Shown here piece after piece: positions 1-8,631 of a DNA stretch of 45,790 nucleotides. A program made the translations under genes and the position numbers. Source of the stretch: Erysipelothrix sp. (GTDB lineage: Bacteria; Bacillota_I; Bacilli_A; Erysipelotrichales; Erysipelotrichaceae); contig JAAYGI010000070.1 in NCBI GenBank assembly GCA_012727815.1, forward strand, positions 1 to 45,790, in the 5' to 3' direction. Numbering within the stretch: the first letter of the stretch is position 1; each line of letters starts with the position of its first letter. The notes below the pieces were generated by a model. The model saw nothing but the letters and a program-made list of their open reading frames with translations. It did no database searches and had not been told where the DNA came from.

Positions 1-1373
1 GTATAGAAGAAGCGTGCTCCCTCACCTGGTGTACTTTCAACCCCATAATCAGATCCTGTTGCATCACAAATTGCCGATACAATGGATAGTCCCAGACCAC
101 TTGAACTTGTTTTACGTGTATGATGTTTGTTAATTTGAGTATAACGATCCCATATATGTTTTTGATCGCTTAGAGAAATACCATCTCCATAGTCTTGAAC
201 ACTCACAGTAACAACACCACGGTTTGTTTTGGCAGATATTTTTACTTTATCAGCCTTGTTTGAGTGCTTAATTGCATTGTTAACAAAGTTGAAGAGCACC
301 TGTCCCATTTTGATTTCATCAGCACTTACAAATACTTTTGGACTGACATCTACCTCGAAACTAGTATCAACACCTTGAAACAGGTTCAATGTATTGTCAA
401 TGTGTTCTTTTAGATTAAAGACACTTTCATTAATTTCAAGTACCTTGGATTCAAATTGAGATAAAGAAAGCATGTCATTAACAAGTTTCTCTAAATGATT
501 TGATTCATCTAGAATTACCTTTAAGTGGGCATTACGTGTCACTTCATCATTACCTGATATATCTACAATCATCTCAGCATATGCCTTAATCATTGTTAGG
601 GGTGTTTTGATATCATGGGATACGTTTGCAACAAGATCTCTTCTCAGTTCATCAGTTTTACTGAATTCTAATGTTGCATAGTTTAGTGTATTAGAAAGTT
701 CAATGGCCTCCATATACCCTTCACCCACAAACTTAACATTAAAGTCCCCTTTAGCAAGTTTTTTAGCTGATTCATTCATGGCATGGATTGGGTATGCTAA
801 CTTTCTAGCTAATAGAATGGCAACTGTTGTACCAATTCCAAGTATAAAGATGGTTACCATCATAAATTGATTCTTTAAGACTTCTAGTGTTGAATCCAGG
901 AGTTTCATAGGTGTATTGATAAATATATAGTGTGGTTCTTCGTTAATCATAATTTCTTTACCATGAAAACCCATGGCTTGGTCAAAATATTCATTTCTAA
1001 ATGGTACATCGATTTCTTTCTTGTTGGAACTTTTAACAATATCAATATACTCTTGTTTAGATTGGTGGCTTAAGTCATCAAGATAACAGTTAGGTCCAAT
1101 TATATCAACTGCAATCTCCATGACCTCGATCCCTTGCTCATTATAGACAATGGCACACATATTTTCACGTGCAAAAAGAAGTCGTAATTTAGACTTCGTA
1201 TCATTATCAGACTTATCTTGCATTAAGCGTTGAACTTCACTGATTGAGAATGTTACATTTTTAGTTCGACTGGCTCTATAATAAGGTTCTAAGAATGTTA
1301 TTTGTAACATCCATAAGAGTATGAGCATCAGTCCTATAAACACAAGGAAGTATGACCATACTCTAAAAGCCAT
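1..1373 (-). CDS. Sensor histidine kinase, C-terminus cut by window edge
   Basis: Membrane sensor kinase that should phosphorylate the response regulator encoded just upstream in the operon. I translated the minus strand from ATG at 1373; the frame stays open to base 1, giving 457 residues without a stop. Visible order: TM helix about 7-28, an extracytoplasmic stretch of about 135 residues that I do not recognise, TM helix about 168-188, a HAMP-like linker to about 240, an H-box NVSHDIKTPL with the phospho-accepting His near 253, an N-box NFVNNAIKHS, G1 DYGDGI and G2 GLGL. Only the last part of the ATPase domain is missing. The start lies 1 nt after the regulator stop codon (TGA-C-ATG) and I see no strong ribosome binding site, so translational coupling is likely. 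The sensed signal cannot be read from the sequence. Confidence 0.93.
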   Translation of the reverse strand, partial: MAFRVWSYFLVFIGLMLILLWMLQITFLEPYYRASRTKNVTFSISEVQRLMQDKSDNDTKSKLRLLFARENMCAIVYNEQGIEVMEIAVDIIGPNCYLDDLSHQSKQEYIDIVKSSNKKEIDVPFRNEYFDQAMGFHGKEIMINEEPHYIFINTPMKLLDSTLEVLKNQFMMVTIFILGIGTTVAILLARKLAYPIHAMNESAKKLAKGDFNVKFVGEGYMEAIELSNTLNYATLEFSKTDELRRDLVANVSHDIKTPLTMIKAYAEMIVDISGNDEVTRNAHLKVILDESNHLEKLVNDMLSLSQFESKVLEINESVFNLKEHIDNTLNLFQGVDTSFEVDVSPKVFVSADEIKMGQVLFNFVNNAIKHSNKADKVKISAKTNRGVVTVSVQDYGDGISLSDQKHIWDRYTQINKHHTRKTSSSGLGLSIVSAICDATGSDYGVESTPGEGARFFY

Positions 1374-1374
1374 G

Positions 1375-2046
1375 TCATTGAACGTTGACTTCAAATTTGT
1401 AACCTGTTCCTCTCACTGTCTTAATATAGTCTCTATAAGGTCCAAGATTTTGTCTTAGCATCTTAATGTGTGTATCGACAGTTCTATAATCACCATAGTA
1501 ATTATAATTCCAAACTTTATCTAACAAGATATCTCTTGATAAGGCTTGGTTTTCATGAATTACTAAGAATACCAGTAAATCAAATTCTTTAGGTGTTAAA
1601 TTCACCCTAACATCATCAATACTTACAGTACGCCCCGTAACATCAATATCCAGTCCTGAAAAACTATATTTAGTATGTACCTTAGTTTTTCTACGTTCAT
1701 GTACAACCTTAATACGTGCCATTAACTCTTTTGGTGAAAATGGTTTTGTAACATAATCATCAATACCTAGATCAAATCCCAACAATTTATCAAACTCATC
1801 AGTTCTTGCTGACAGCATAATAATTGGAACGTCTTTAATAGCTTTTATCTCTTTACTTGCTGAGAAGCCATCTAGATTTGGCATCATTACATCCATGATT
1901 ACAACATCATAATCATTTGCTTTGATACATTCAATCGCTTCAAGTCCATCTGCTGCTTCATCACATTCAAATCCTGATACTTTTGCATATTCTTTAACAA
2001 CAGCTCTAATTTTAGCTTCATCATCTACTACTAATATTTTTATCAT
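1375..2046 (-). CDS. OmpR/PhoB-family response regulator
   Basis: DNA-binding response regulator of 223 residues, partner of the adjacent kinase. The receiver domain (about 1-115) has the acidic pair D8/D9, phospho-acceptor D52 in VIMDVMMPNLDG, and the conserved Lys in YVTKPFSP. The C-terminal part (about 125-220) is a winged helix of the OmpR type, with LTPKEFDLLVFL and TVDTHIKMLR typical of the family, ending in VRGTGYKFE. The start ATG at 2046 has a strong ribosome binding site (GGGAGG, 8 nt upstream). Regulator-then-kinase order is the usual arrangement in low-GC Gram-positives. I cannot assign it to PhoP, WalR or another named regulator from sequence alone. Confidence 0.95.
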   Translation of the reverse strand: MIKILVVDDEAKIRAVVKEYAKVSGFECDEAADGLEAIECIKANDYDVVIMDVMMPNLDGFSASKEIKAIKDVPIIMLSARTDEFDKLLGFDLGIDDYVTKPFSPKELMARIKVVHERRKTKVHTKYSFSGLDIDVTGRTVSIDDVRVNLTPKEFDLLVFLVIHENQALSRDILLDKVWNYNYYGDYRTVDTHIKMLRQNLGPYRDYIKTVRGTGYKFEVNVQ

Positions 2047-2105
2047 ATGTAAGCCTCCCGTTTCTTATTCATATTTTAACTTATTACTGTGAACTGTAGG
2101 TGAAA

Positions 2106-5100
2106 TCAAGTTTCAAATATATGGAAATCTTTTATTATTATAGAACCTTCTTCTTTTACTTGCCCCTTTATCAGTGCAATATCATCCAGTTCTATTTTCC
2201 CTCTAAAGTGTTCATAGACATTATTAAACATTACAGCATCCATAGACCCTGTTTCATCGCTAATTTGTAAGAATGCCATTGTACGCCCGTCTTTGGCTAG
2301 ATGTTCTCTAATGCGGTCTATCTTAACAATGACACGGTATGCAGCATACTGCGGAACCAAGTGATAAAGTGATGTTGTTTTATATTTTGTTCTGAATGAT
2401 TTTGTTGGATAATCACTTAAGTACATTCCCAGCGCTTCAAATTCAAATTTAAGGGAATCTTTTGCTAAGTGATCCAAGATTTCAATTTGCGGCTCTGATA
2501 CCAGTGCATAATTGAATATTGTATTATTGTTAGTATCTTGTATTGTTATTAGATTTGCATAAAGTAAGACTTCATCAAGATTGGATCGCATTGTGTTTCT
2601 ATTTAAACCAAAGATATCAAAGGTTCCAGCATCAATTAGAGCTTCTAATTGTTTTAAGTTAATTTTTAATGAAGTGAGTCTTACAACTGCATTTACAAAT
2701 GATTTATAGATTCCATTTTCTATACGATCATTAACGATTACTTCAGAAATATTTTTACTGATACCTTTAATTATTGTTAGAGGCATACGAATCAAGTTTT
2801 CATGTATTTCGTAAACAACAGCACTTGTGTTGAGTCCAGGTACTTCAAGCTTTACACCCAACCTTTGACACTCATCAATATACATCTTAGTTCTGTGTTC
2901 ATCACCAATAACAGAATTTAAGAGTTCTGTATAGAAAAACTCTGAGTAGTTTGCTTTTAAGTATGACAATTGATATGCCACAAGGCCATATGCAACCGAG
3001 TGTGATTTATTAAAACCGTAGTTTGCAAACTTAAATATTAATTTGAATATAAAGGTTGCAAGTTTCTCTGTATAACCCTTTGAAATAGCGCCTTCTTTAA
3101 ATTCAACTTCTAAAGATTGTAGTATTTCTGCATCTTTACTACTCATAGCACGTCTTAAAATATCCGCTTTAGCCAGTGTAAAACCAGCAAACTTTTGAGC
3201 CACAGCCATTATTTGCTCTTGATATACAAGAATACCAAATGTATCTAAGGTAATTTCTTTTAAATCATCATGATAGTAATCTATCTTCTGTGGGTTTTTA
3301 CGGTTTTCTAAGTACTGTGGAATGTTTTCCATGGGACCTGGTCGATAAAGTGCTATGGTATCGACAATATCGAGGAATCTACTTGGATTCATCTTTTTTA
3401 ATAGAGACTTCATTCCGGATGATTCCAGTTGGAAAATACCAATGGTCTCCCCTTTTCCGATTAACTCAAATGTCTTCATATCATCAAGTGGGATTTTATG
3501 GATCTGAAAGTCTGGTTCTGTTTGTCTAATTACTTTTGAAATTCTATCAATGATTGATAGGTTACGTAAACCTAGAAAGTCTATTTTGATAAGTCCAATA
3601 CTTTCAAGGTGTGTCATATCATATTGAGTTGCATTGATTGTTGGATCAATTGCAACAATCGGAGCGACATCAAGGAGTTTCTTACTACTGGCTACGATAC
3701 CTGCAGCATGTTGTGTTATATGACGTGGGGTTCCTTCTATCTTTAAAGCCAGTTCAAAACATTCTTTTAATTGCTTGTCAGAATTGATCATGACAGAGAA
3801 TCTTTTGTTCTTTTTATAGGTATCTTCTAATCCATTTGGATTAATTAGCTTGGAAGCATTGTTAATTTTATAGATTGATATGTTTAAAATACGACCACAA
3901 TCCCTAAAGCTTTGTCTTCCTCGTAAAGTTCCGAAAGCAACAATATGTGCAACATGGTCATTACCATATTTTGAAATAGCATATTCAACCACTTCATCTC
4001 TTCTATCATCTGGAAAATCTATATCAATATCGGGCATTGTAGCACGTTCTGGATTTAGAAATCTTTCAAACATCAATTTATATTCAATGGGATCAACATC
4101 TGTAATCCCTAATGAGTATGCAATTAAACTTCCGGCAGAACTCCCCCTACCTGGTCCAACATTAATACCCTTTTGTTTTGCAAAACGAATTACATCGTAT
4201 ACAATTAGAAAATAGTTTGTAAAACCCATTGAATTTATAACATCAAGTTCATAGTTTAATCTATCAATATAGACCTTACTGACATTACCATCCAGTCGTT
4301 TTTCAATACCTGCCATACTTAAGTTTGTTAAGAATGTTTCATTGGGTACATCTCGACTGTTGATATAGTTTGGTAAATCTGTCTTAAGCGCCAGTAAGTC
4401 GATATTACACTCATTTGCAAGTGAATTGGCTTTATCTATCCATTCTTTTTCATAGAGTTCATAAAGTTGTTTCACATCTAAAAAGTTTCTGTCTGGGGCA
4501 AATGTCAATGATGTATCACTCATAAGTTTCTGTGTATCAATTGCACGAAGTGCTCTGAATGCATGATGATCTGTTACATCTTTATAGAATGTTTTATTTA
4601 AAGCTAATGATTCAATGTCATGTCTTTTCGCAATATTTGAAAGATGAACATTCATCCCTTGAAAAAACTTAGCTTCTTGATGGGTAATACCTATATAAAA
4701 ATTATCCATCTTAAGTTTTAACTCAAGCATCTTCATATTAATATGGCTCAAGTTCTTTTGGTAAATAGCCGCTTCAAAAGGACCATCCTCTGATGGTGCA
4801 ATAATTATTAAATCAGCTTGATTATTGATGAAATCAGCATACTCAACTGTTTTATGAACTGATAGCTTATAGCTGAGTCTGTGTAATGTTTTGAGACCTT
4901 CATTATTTTTAGCAATTAAAACCAATCGATAGTCTTCAATATCTATTTCTAAACCAATCAGTGGTTTTATGTCGTGTTTAGGTGCTTTTAAAAAGAAATC
5001 AAGTGCTCCATGCATCACGCGGTAATCAGTGAGCGCTACAGATGTAAACCCTTTTTCTTTGGCACTAAAAAGAATGTCATCTATAGACATTAACCCATTC

Positions 5101-5141
5101 AATAAAGAATAATGACTTCGCATAAACAATTGAGCACTCAA
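2106..5141 (-). CDS. dnaE: DNA polymerase III subunit alpha, DnaE type
   Basis: Replicative DNA polymerase of the C family, 1011 residues, shorter than the roughly 1100-1160 usual for DnaE. Order: N-terminal PHP domain (1 to about 200), palm/fingers core with GPGRGSSAGSLIAY and the catalytic PDIDIDF near 370, the QHAAGIVASS motif, the NKSHSVAYGLVAYQL helix-hairpin region, and a C-terminal OB fold (about 900-990, RVIVKIDRIREH). The PHP metal ligands look lost: the usual HxH before YSLLDG reads FMR, and TDH reads TDY, so proofreading by this domain is unlikely. I chose the TTG start at 5141 because AGAGGTGAT sits at the right distance upstream; the first in-frame ATG (5123) is too far from it. 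Firmicutes-type bacteria usually pair DnaE with PolC, which is not in this window. Confidence 0.96.
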   Translation of the reverse strand: MSAQLFMRSHYSLLNGLMSIDDILFSAKEKGFTSVALTDYRVMHGALDFFLKAPKHDIKPLIGLEIDIEDYRLVLIAKNNEGLKTLHRLSYKLSVHKTVEYADFINNQADLIIIAPSEDGPFEAAIYQKNLSHINMKMLELKLKMDNFYIGITHQEAKFFQGMNVHLSNIAKRHDIESLALNKTFYKDVTDHHAFRALRAIDTQKLMSDTSLTFAPDRNFLDVKQLYELYEKEWIDKANSLANECNIDLLALKTDLPNYINSRDVPNETFLTNLSMAGIEKRLDGNVSKVYIDRLNYELDVINSMGFTNYFLIVYDVIRFAKQKGINVGPGRGSSAGSLIAYSLGITDVDPIEYKLMFERFLNPERATMPDIDIDFPDDRRDEVVEYAISKYGNDHVAHIVAFGTLRGRQSFRDCGRILNISIYKINNASKLINPNGLEDTYKKNKRFSVMINSDKQLKECFELALKIEGTPRHITQHAAGIVASSKKLLDVAPIVAIDPTINATQYDMTHLESIGLIKIDFLGLRNLSIIDRISKVIRQTEPDFQIHKIPLDDMKTFELIGKGETIGIFQLESSGMKSLLKKMNPSRFLDIVDTIALYRPGPMENIPQYLENRKNPQKIDYYHDDLKEITLDTFGILVYQEQIMAVAQKFAGFTLAKADILRRAMSSKDAEILQSLEVEFKEGAISKGYTEKLATFIFKLIFKFANYGFNKSHSVAYGLVAYQLSYLKANYSEFFYTELLNSVIGDEHRTKMYIDECQRLGVKLEVPGLNTSAVVYEIHENLIRMPLTIIKGISKNISEVIVNDRIENGIYKSFVNAVVRLTSLKINLKQLEALIDAGTFDIFGLNRNTMRSNLDEVLLYANLITIQDTNNNTIFNYALVSEPQIEILDHLAKDSLKFEFEALGMYLSDYPTKSFRTKYKTTSLYHLVPQYAAYRVIVKIDRIREHLAKDGRTMAFLQISDETGSMDAVMFNNVYEHFRGKIELDDIALIKGQVKEEGSIIIKDFHIFET

Positions 5142-5162
5142 ATCTAATCACCTCTTGTTTTT

Positions 5163-5191
5163 ATTATACCTTATATCCTGTGTTTTATTAA
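5163..5191 (-). promoter_or_regulatory. Putative dnaE promoter
   Basis: Minus strand: -35 TTAATA (5186-5191), 17 bp spacer, -10 TATAAT (5163-5168), with the TTG start of dnaE about 22 nt downstream. The -10 is a perfect consensus; the -35 matches 4 of 6 bases. It lies after the terminator of the upstream operon, so dnaE is probably transcribed separately from nrnA. Confidence 0.6.
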
Positions 5192-5241
5192 GAAGAAAAT
5201 CAAGCTTATGATACTTCTGCACTTAATATGTTTTAAAATAG

Positions 5242-5270
5242 AAAAAAGATATGGATTAACCATATCTTTT
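5242..5270 (-). terminator. Rho-independent terminator after nrnA
   Basis: Perfect 11-bp inverted repeat (arms 5244-5254 and 5260-5270, 5-nt loop), followed on the minus strand by six T. It ends the smc-ftsY-ylxM-ackA-nrnA operon. Confidence 0.85.
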
Positions 5271-5276
5271 GAATGC

Positions 5277-6203
5277 TTATTTTGATTCTTTTATACGAGC
5301 CAGTAATTCTTTTTTCATATCATTGACCTCGAATTTATCGCATGCTTTAAATCCTGCTGCTAAGCGATGTCCGCCTCCATGATATTTTGCAGCTATATCA
5401 TTTACAGTGATTTCCTTAGATCTAAGAGACCCAATATAACCACCATCATCTGATTCTACAAATATAACATTGATTTGGAATTCTTTAACATCGTACATAA
5501 CACTTGCATATTCTTTAGCTTCACGATCACTTAAGTTTAATTCTTGGCGTTTTTCGTTTGATATGATAAGACTAGCCAGTCCATCTTCAAATTCAACATC
5601 TTTTGCAAATATACGCTCATAGTTGAATTTCTCGTACTTCTTATTAAAGAAAATACGACTTAATTTAGAAATGTTTGCACCTTTTTCCATAAGGTTTGCT
5701 GCCACTCTTAAAGTATCAGGTAGTGTATTCTCAATGCTAAAGCGAACTGTATCACTGAGTATTCCTGATAGTAAGTATGCTGCACATACTTCTGAGACAA
5801 TATCTCCTTCAAGTAAAAGTTCTGCAACAATCTCACAGGTACTTGATCTTTTAGGATCAACTACATACTGATCACCATAAGGTTGTTCAGTTGGATGATG
5901 GTCTATATTTAAAAGTCCTTTTGTATGGATATATGCGCCATCAATTCTTACTTTAGTTGCACTATCTAAGACAATTGCATATGCATCTTTCAATGCTTCA
6001 TCACTAACCTCTGTTTCATCATGCGGGAAGAAATCGAGTTCGTCGTTTCTTTTCCCCATGATGAAAACAGTTTTTTCAGGATAGTTATCTTTTATGTATT
6101 GTGCAATACCATATTGAGAGCCAAGTGCATCTCCATCTGGATTAACATGTCTAAATAGTGCGATAATATCTTCATTTTTAATTGTTTCTAATAATTTATT
6201 CAT
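5277..6203 (-). CDS. nrnA: DHH/DHHA1 phosphoesterase, NrnA-like
   Basis: Member of the DHH family of nano-RNase / phosphoadenosine-phosphate (pAp) phosphatases, which finish RNA decay and recycle pAp. 308 residues, close to the roughly 310 of Bacillus NrnA. Motifs: HVNPDGDALGSQ (metal-binding DHH motif I, about 21-32), VLDSAT, NIDHHPTEQPYGD (the DHH signature), and the DHHA1 substrate motif GGGHRLAAGF near the C-terminus. I chose ATG 6203 over upstream TTG/ATG codons because the family begins just before the first beta strand; it overlaps the ackA stop by 8 bp (ATGAATAA) and lacks its own ribosome binding site, suggesting translational coupling. Related DisA/GdpP-type cyclic-di-AMP hydrolases are larger, so NrnA fits best. 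Confidence 0.88.
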   Translation of the reverse strand: MNKLLETIKNEDIIALFRHVNPDGDALGSQYGIAQYIKDNYPEKTVFIMGKRNDELDFFPHDETEVSDEALKDAYAIVLDSATKVRIDGAYIHTKGLLNIDHHPTEQPYGDQYVVDPKRSSTCEIVAELLLEGDIVSEVCAAYLLSGILSDTVRFSIENTLPDTLRVAANLMEKGANISKLSRIFFNKKYEKFNYERIFAKDVEFEDGLASLIISNEKRQELNLSDREAKEYASVMYDVKEFQINVIFVESDDGGYIGSLRSKEITVNDIAAKYHGGGHRLAAGFKACDKFEVNDMKKELLARIKESK

Positions 6204-7392
6204 TGTGTAGTTTGAAAGCGTCGCGTGATAGTACAAGCTCTTCATCCGTTGGTACAACCCATACTTGGACTTTTGAGTCTTCAGTTGAGATTAGTTGCTC
6301 TTTACCGCGTGTTTTACCATTTAGTGGTGCATCATAATTTAATGATAGCCCCTCTTTTAATGTATCTAGGATTGCTGCACGCATACCTGTATCATTTTCA
6401 CCAAGTCCTGCTGTAAATACAATCGCATCAACATGACCCAATTGCATTGCAAATCCACCAACAACGTGACGTACACGTTCAGCATAGATTTTACGTGTTA
6501 ATACTGCACGTTCATTTCCTTCTTCAATTGCATCTTCAACTTCACGTGCATCTGATGATACACCTGAAATTCCTAGCATACCTGATTTCTTGTTGAATAC
6601 TTCAAGAATTTCATGTGCTGATTTGTCTAGTTTTTCCATTAAGTAAGTAACGATAGCTGGGTCAACATCTCCGGTTCTTGTTCCCATCATAATACCTGAT
6701 AGTGGTGTGAATCCCATTGATGTATTGATAACTTTGCCATCTTTAACAGCAGTGATTGAAGCACCATTACCTAAGTGTAGTGTAATTACATTCAATCCTT
6801 CTTCTTCACGCCCCATAAGCTCTGCTACACGGTGTGAAACATATTGGTGTGATGTTCCATGCATACCATAACGTCTAACTTTTAGATCTGTATAGTATTC
6901 GTATGGTAGTGGGTAAACAAATACCTCAGGTGGCATTGTTTGGTGGAAAGCTGTATCAAATGAGAATGTATGTGTTGCATTTTCAAGTGCTTTTTTAAAT
7001 GAACGGTAACCAATTAGGTTTGCTGGGTTGTGTAGTGGTGCTAAGTCATTTAACTCCTCTACAAGTGCAATGTTTCCAGGTGTTGCAAGTACTGTTTCTG
7101 TAAAGTACTCACCACCGTGAACAATTCTGTGTCCAACAGCAATAATTTCGTCTAATTCTTCTACAATTTTCTTATCAACAAGAGCATTTAAAACAAGTTC
7201 TGCTGCTACGTTGTGATTTGGAATGTCTAATACTTCTTTGTCTTTTTTCCCATTATATTTAATTGAGAATATTCCATCTGTTAAACCAATTCTTTCAATT
7301 ACACCTGAACATAATACTGTCTCACTTGGCATTGAAAATAATTGAAATTTTAATGAGCTACTTCCTGCGTTTACTGCTAATACTTTATTCAT
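6196..7392 (-). CDS. ackA: Acetate kinase
   Basis: Converts acetyl phosphate and ADP to acetate and ATP, the energy-yielding end of acetate fermentation. 398 residues, the family length. The N-terminus VLAVNAGSSSLKFQLF is the acetate kinase signature; HRIVHGGEYF, FDTAFHQTMP, YGMHGTSHQYV, HLGNGASITAV and DTSMGFTPL-type motifs (here NTSMGFTPLSG) all follow in order, and GLGEND lies near the C-terminus. A perfect ribosome binding site (GGAGG) precedes the ATG. The start overlaps ylxM by 8 bp. No phosphotransacetylase (pta) gene is adjacent, so its source of acetyl phosphate must be encoded elsewhere. Insertion of ackA into the ftsY operon is unusual compared with Bacillus. Confidence 0.97.
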   Translation of the reverse strand: MNKVLAVNAGSSSLKFQLFSMPSETVLCSGVIERIGLTDGIFSIKYNGKKDKEVLDIPNHNVAAELVLNALVDKKIVEELDEIIAVGHRIVHGGEYFTETVLATPGNIALVEELNDLAPLHNPANLIGYRSFKKALENATHTFSFDTAFHQTMPPEVFVYPLPYEYYTDLKVRRYGMHGTSHQYVSHRVAELMGREEEGLNVITLHLGNGASITAVKDGKVINTSMGFTPLSGIMMGTRTGDVDPAIVTYLMEKLDKSAHEILEVFNKKSGMLGISGVSSDAREVEDAIEEGNERAVLTRKIYAERVRHVVGGFAMQLGHVDAIVFTAGLGENDTGMRAAILDTLKEGLSLNYDAPLNGKTRGKEQLISTEDSKVQVWVVPTDEELVLSRDAFKLHNE

Positions 7393-7702
7393 AATTTCCT
7401 CCTCTTTGAAATTTTATAATAATTTCATTTATTTTTGGATCATCTAAGTCCTTTAATTCTGTAATTAATACATTTAATCTTTTGACAAATCCAAGTTTCT
7501 CTTCTGTTTCATAAAGAACATCTCGTGTTCTTTTTAAAGCATCATAGACCCCTGCTCGTGATATTTCTAAGATATCTGCTATTTCTTGATGAGATAAATC
7601 ATCATGATAGTAGTATCTAAATACCTCTTGTTGTCGTTTTGTCAATAATGATTCATAAGCATCAAATAAATTGTTTAAGTATACAATTGTATCTAAACTC
7701 AT
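7385..7702 (-). CDS. ylxM: YlxM/P13-like helix-turn-helix protein (UPF0122)
   Basis: Small protein of 105 residues with a sigma-factor region-4-like helix-turn-helix: LTKRQQEVFRYYYHDDLSHQ followed by EIADILEISRAGVYDALKR (about 18-58). The family is associated with the signal recognition particle; in streptococci YlxM binds the SRP GTPase machinery and modulates its activity. It is usually encoded next to ffh, but here it directly follows ftsY (4-bp ATGA overlap), and no ffh is nearby. A function in SRP targeting is therefore supported by family and by neighbourhood, though direct DNA binding cannot be excluded. Confidence 0.9.
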   Translation of the reverse strand: MSLDTIVYLNNLFDAYESLLTKRQQEVFRYYYHDDLSHQEIADILEISRAGVYDALKRTRDVLYETEEKLGFVKRLNVLITELKDLDDPKINEIIIKFQRGGNYE

Positions 7703-8631
7703 AATGAGATTAGGCTTGCAAGATAACTGTCTATGTTAAATGGACGTAAATCTTCAAGACCTTCTCCTAAACCAATATAACTGACTTTGAGATTTAATTC
7801 ATCTTTAATACTCAGAAGTACCCCACCTTTTGGTGAACCATCAAGTTTTGTAACAATTAATGAGTCAACAGGTGTTACTTCAGTAAAGTTTTTTGCTTGT
7901 GAAATACCATTTTGTCCGGTGTTTCCATCAAGTACTAGATATGTATGGTCAATATTTCCTGCTTCTTTAAGTAGTACGCGTCTCATTTTATCAAGTTCCG
8001 CCATTAGGTTTACTTTATTTTGAAGACGTCCGGCACTATCACAAATTACTAAATCATAACCATTTTCTTTTGCATACCTCACACCACCAACATAAACAGA
8101 TGCTGGATCTTCGTTCTCTTTTCCGCCAAAGAATGAAACCCCAATTTTATCTGCCCATACTTTTAGTTGTGAACTACCAGCAGCTCTAAATGTATCGCCA
8201 CCAATCAGTAGTACTTTTTTATCTTGAGCATGGTAGATTGATGCCAATTTGGCACAAGTAGTTGTTTTACCACTACCATTAACACCTACAACCAAGAAGA
8301 GATTTAATCTGTCTTCTAGTTGGTAAGGTTCAATGTTATCTCCATATTGTCTTTTAATGATATCACTTAAAAGTGTCAGAGCAAGCTCTTCATCTTTAAT
8401 GTTTTTCATTTCTTTTCTCAAAGTACGGATGATCTTTTGAGCACTTTTAACCGAAACATCTGCTTGAATTAAAAGAGCCAGTAAATCATCATACCAGTGA
8501 TTGTCAAATTGACTGTTTTTCTTAAATAAATTACTGATTTTGTCACCAAATGTCTGGCGAGTATTCTCAAACCCTACCTTGTAGAGTTCTTCATCCTTTT
8601 TACTTTTAAATAGTTTCTTGAAAAATGTCAT
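7699..8631 (-). CDS. ftsY: Signal recognition particle receptor FtsY
   Basis: SRP receptor GTPase, 310 residues, which docks ribosome-SRP complexes at the membrane. The short charged A region (about 1-20) is followed by the N domain, then the NG GTPase core: G1 GVNGSGKTTTCAKLA (about 113-127), GGDTFRAAGSSQLKVWA, G3 DSAGRL, G4 TKLDGSPKGG and the closing GLGEGLEDLRPF. Absence of the long acidic domain seen in E. coli is normal for Gram-positives and Mollicutes. The start overlaps the smc stop (ATGA). It is co-transcribed with smc, the standard smc-ftsY pair of Firmicutes. Confidence 0.97.
   Translation of the reverse strand: MTFFKKLFKSKKDEELYKVGFENTRQTFGDKISNLFKKNSQFDNHWYDDLLALLIQADVSVKSAQKIIRTLRKEMKNIKDEELALTLLSDIIKRQYGDNIEPYQLEDRLNLFLVVGVNGSGKTTTCAKLASIYHAQDKKVLLIGGDTFRAAGSSQLKVWADKIGVSFFGGKENEDPASVYVGGVRYAKENGYDLVICDSAGRLQNKVNLMAELDKMRRVLLKEAGNIDHTYLVLDGNTGQNGISQAKNFTEVTPVDSLIVTKLDGSPKGGVLLSIKDELNLKVSYIGLGEGLEDLRPFNIDSYLASLISL

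Noticed and set aside
6204-6257. 18-codon upstream extension of nrnA
   Set aside because: Would overlap ackA by a further 54 bases with no ribosome binding site; the family begins at the later ATG.
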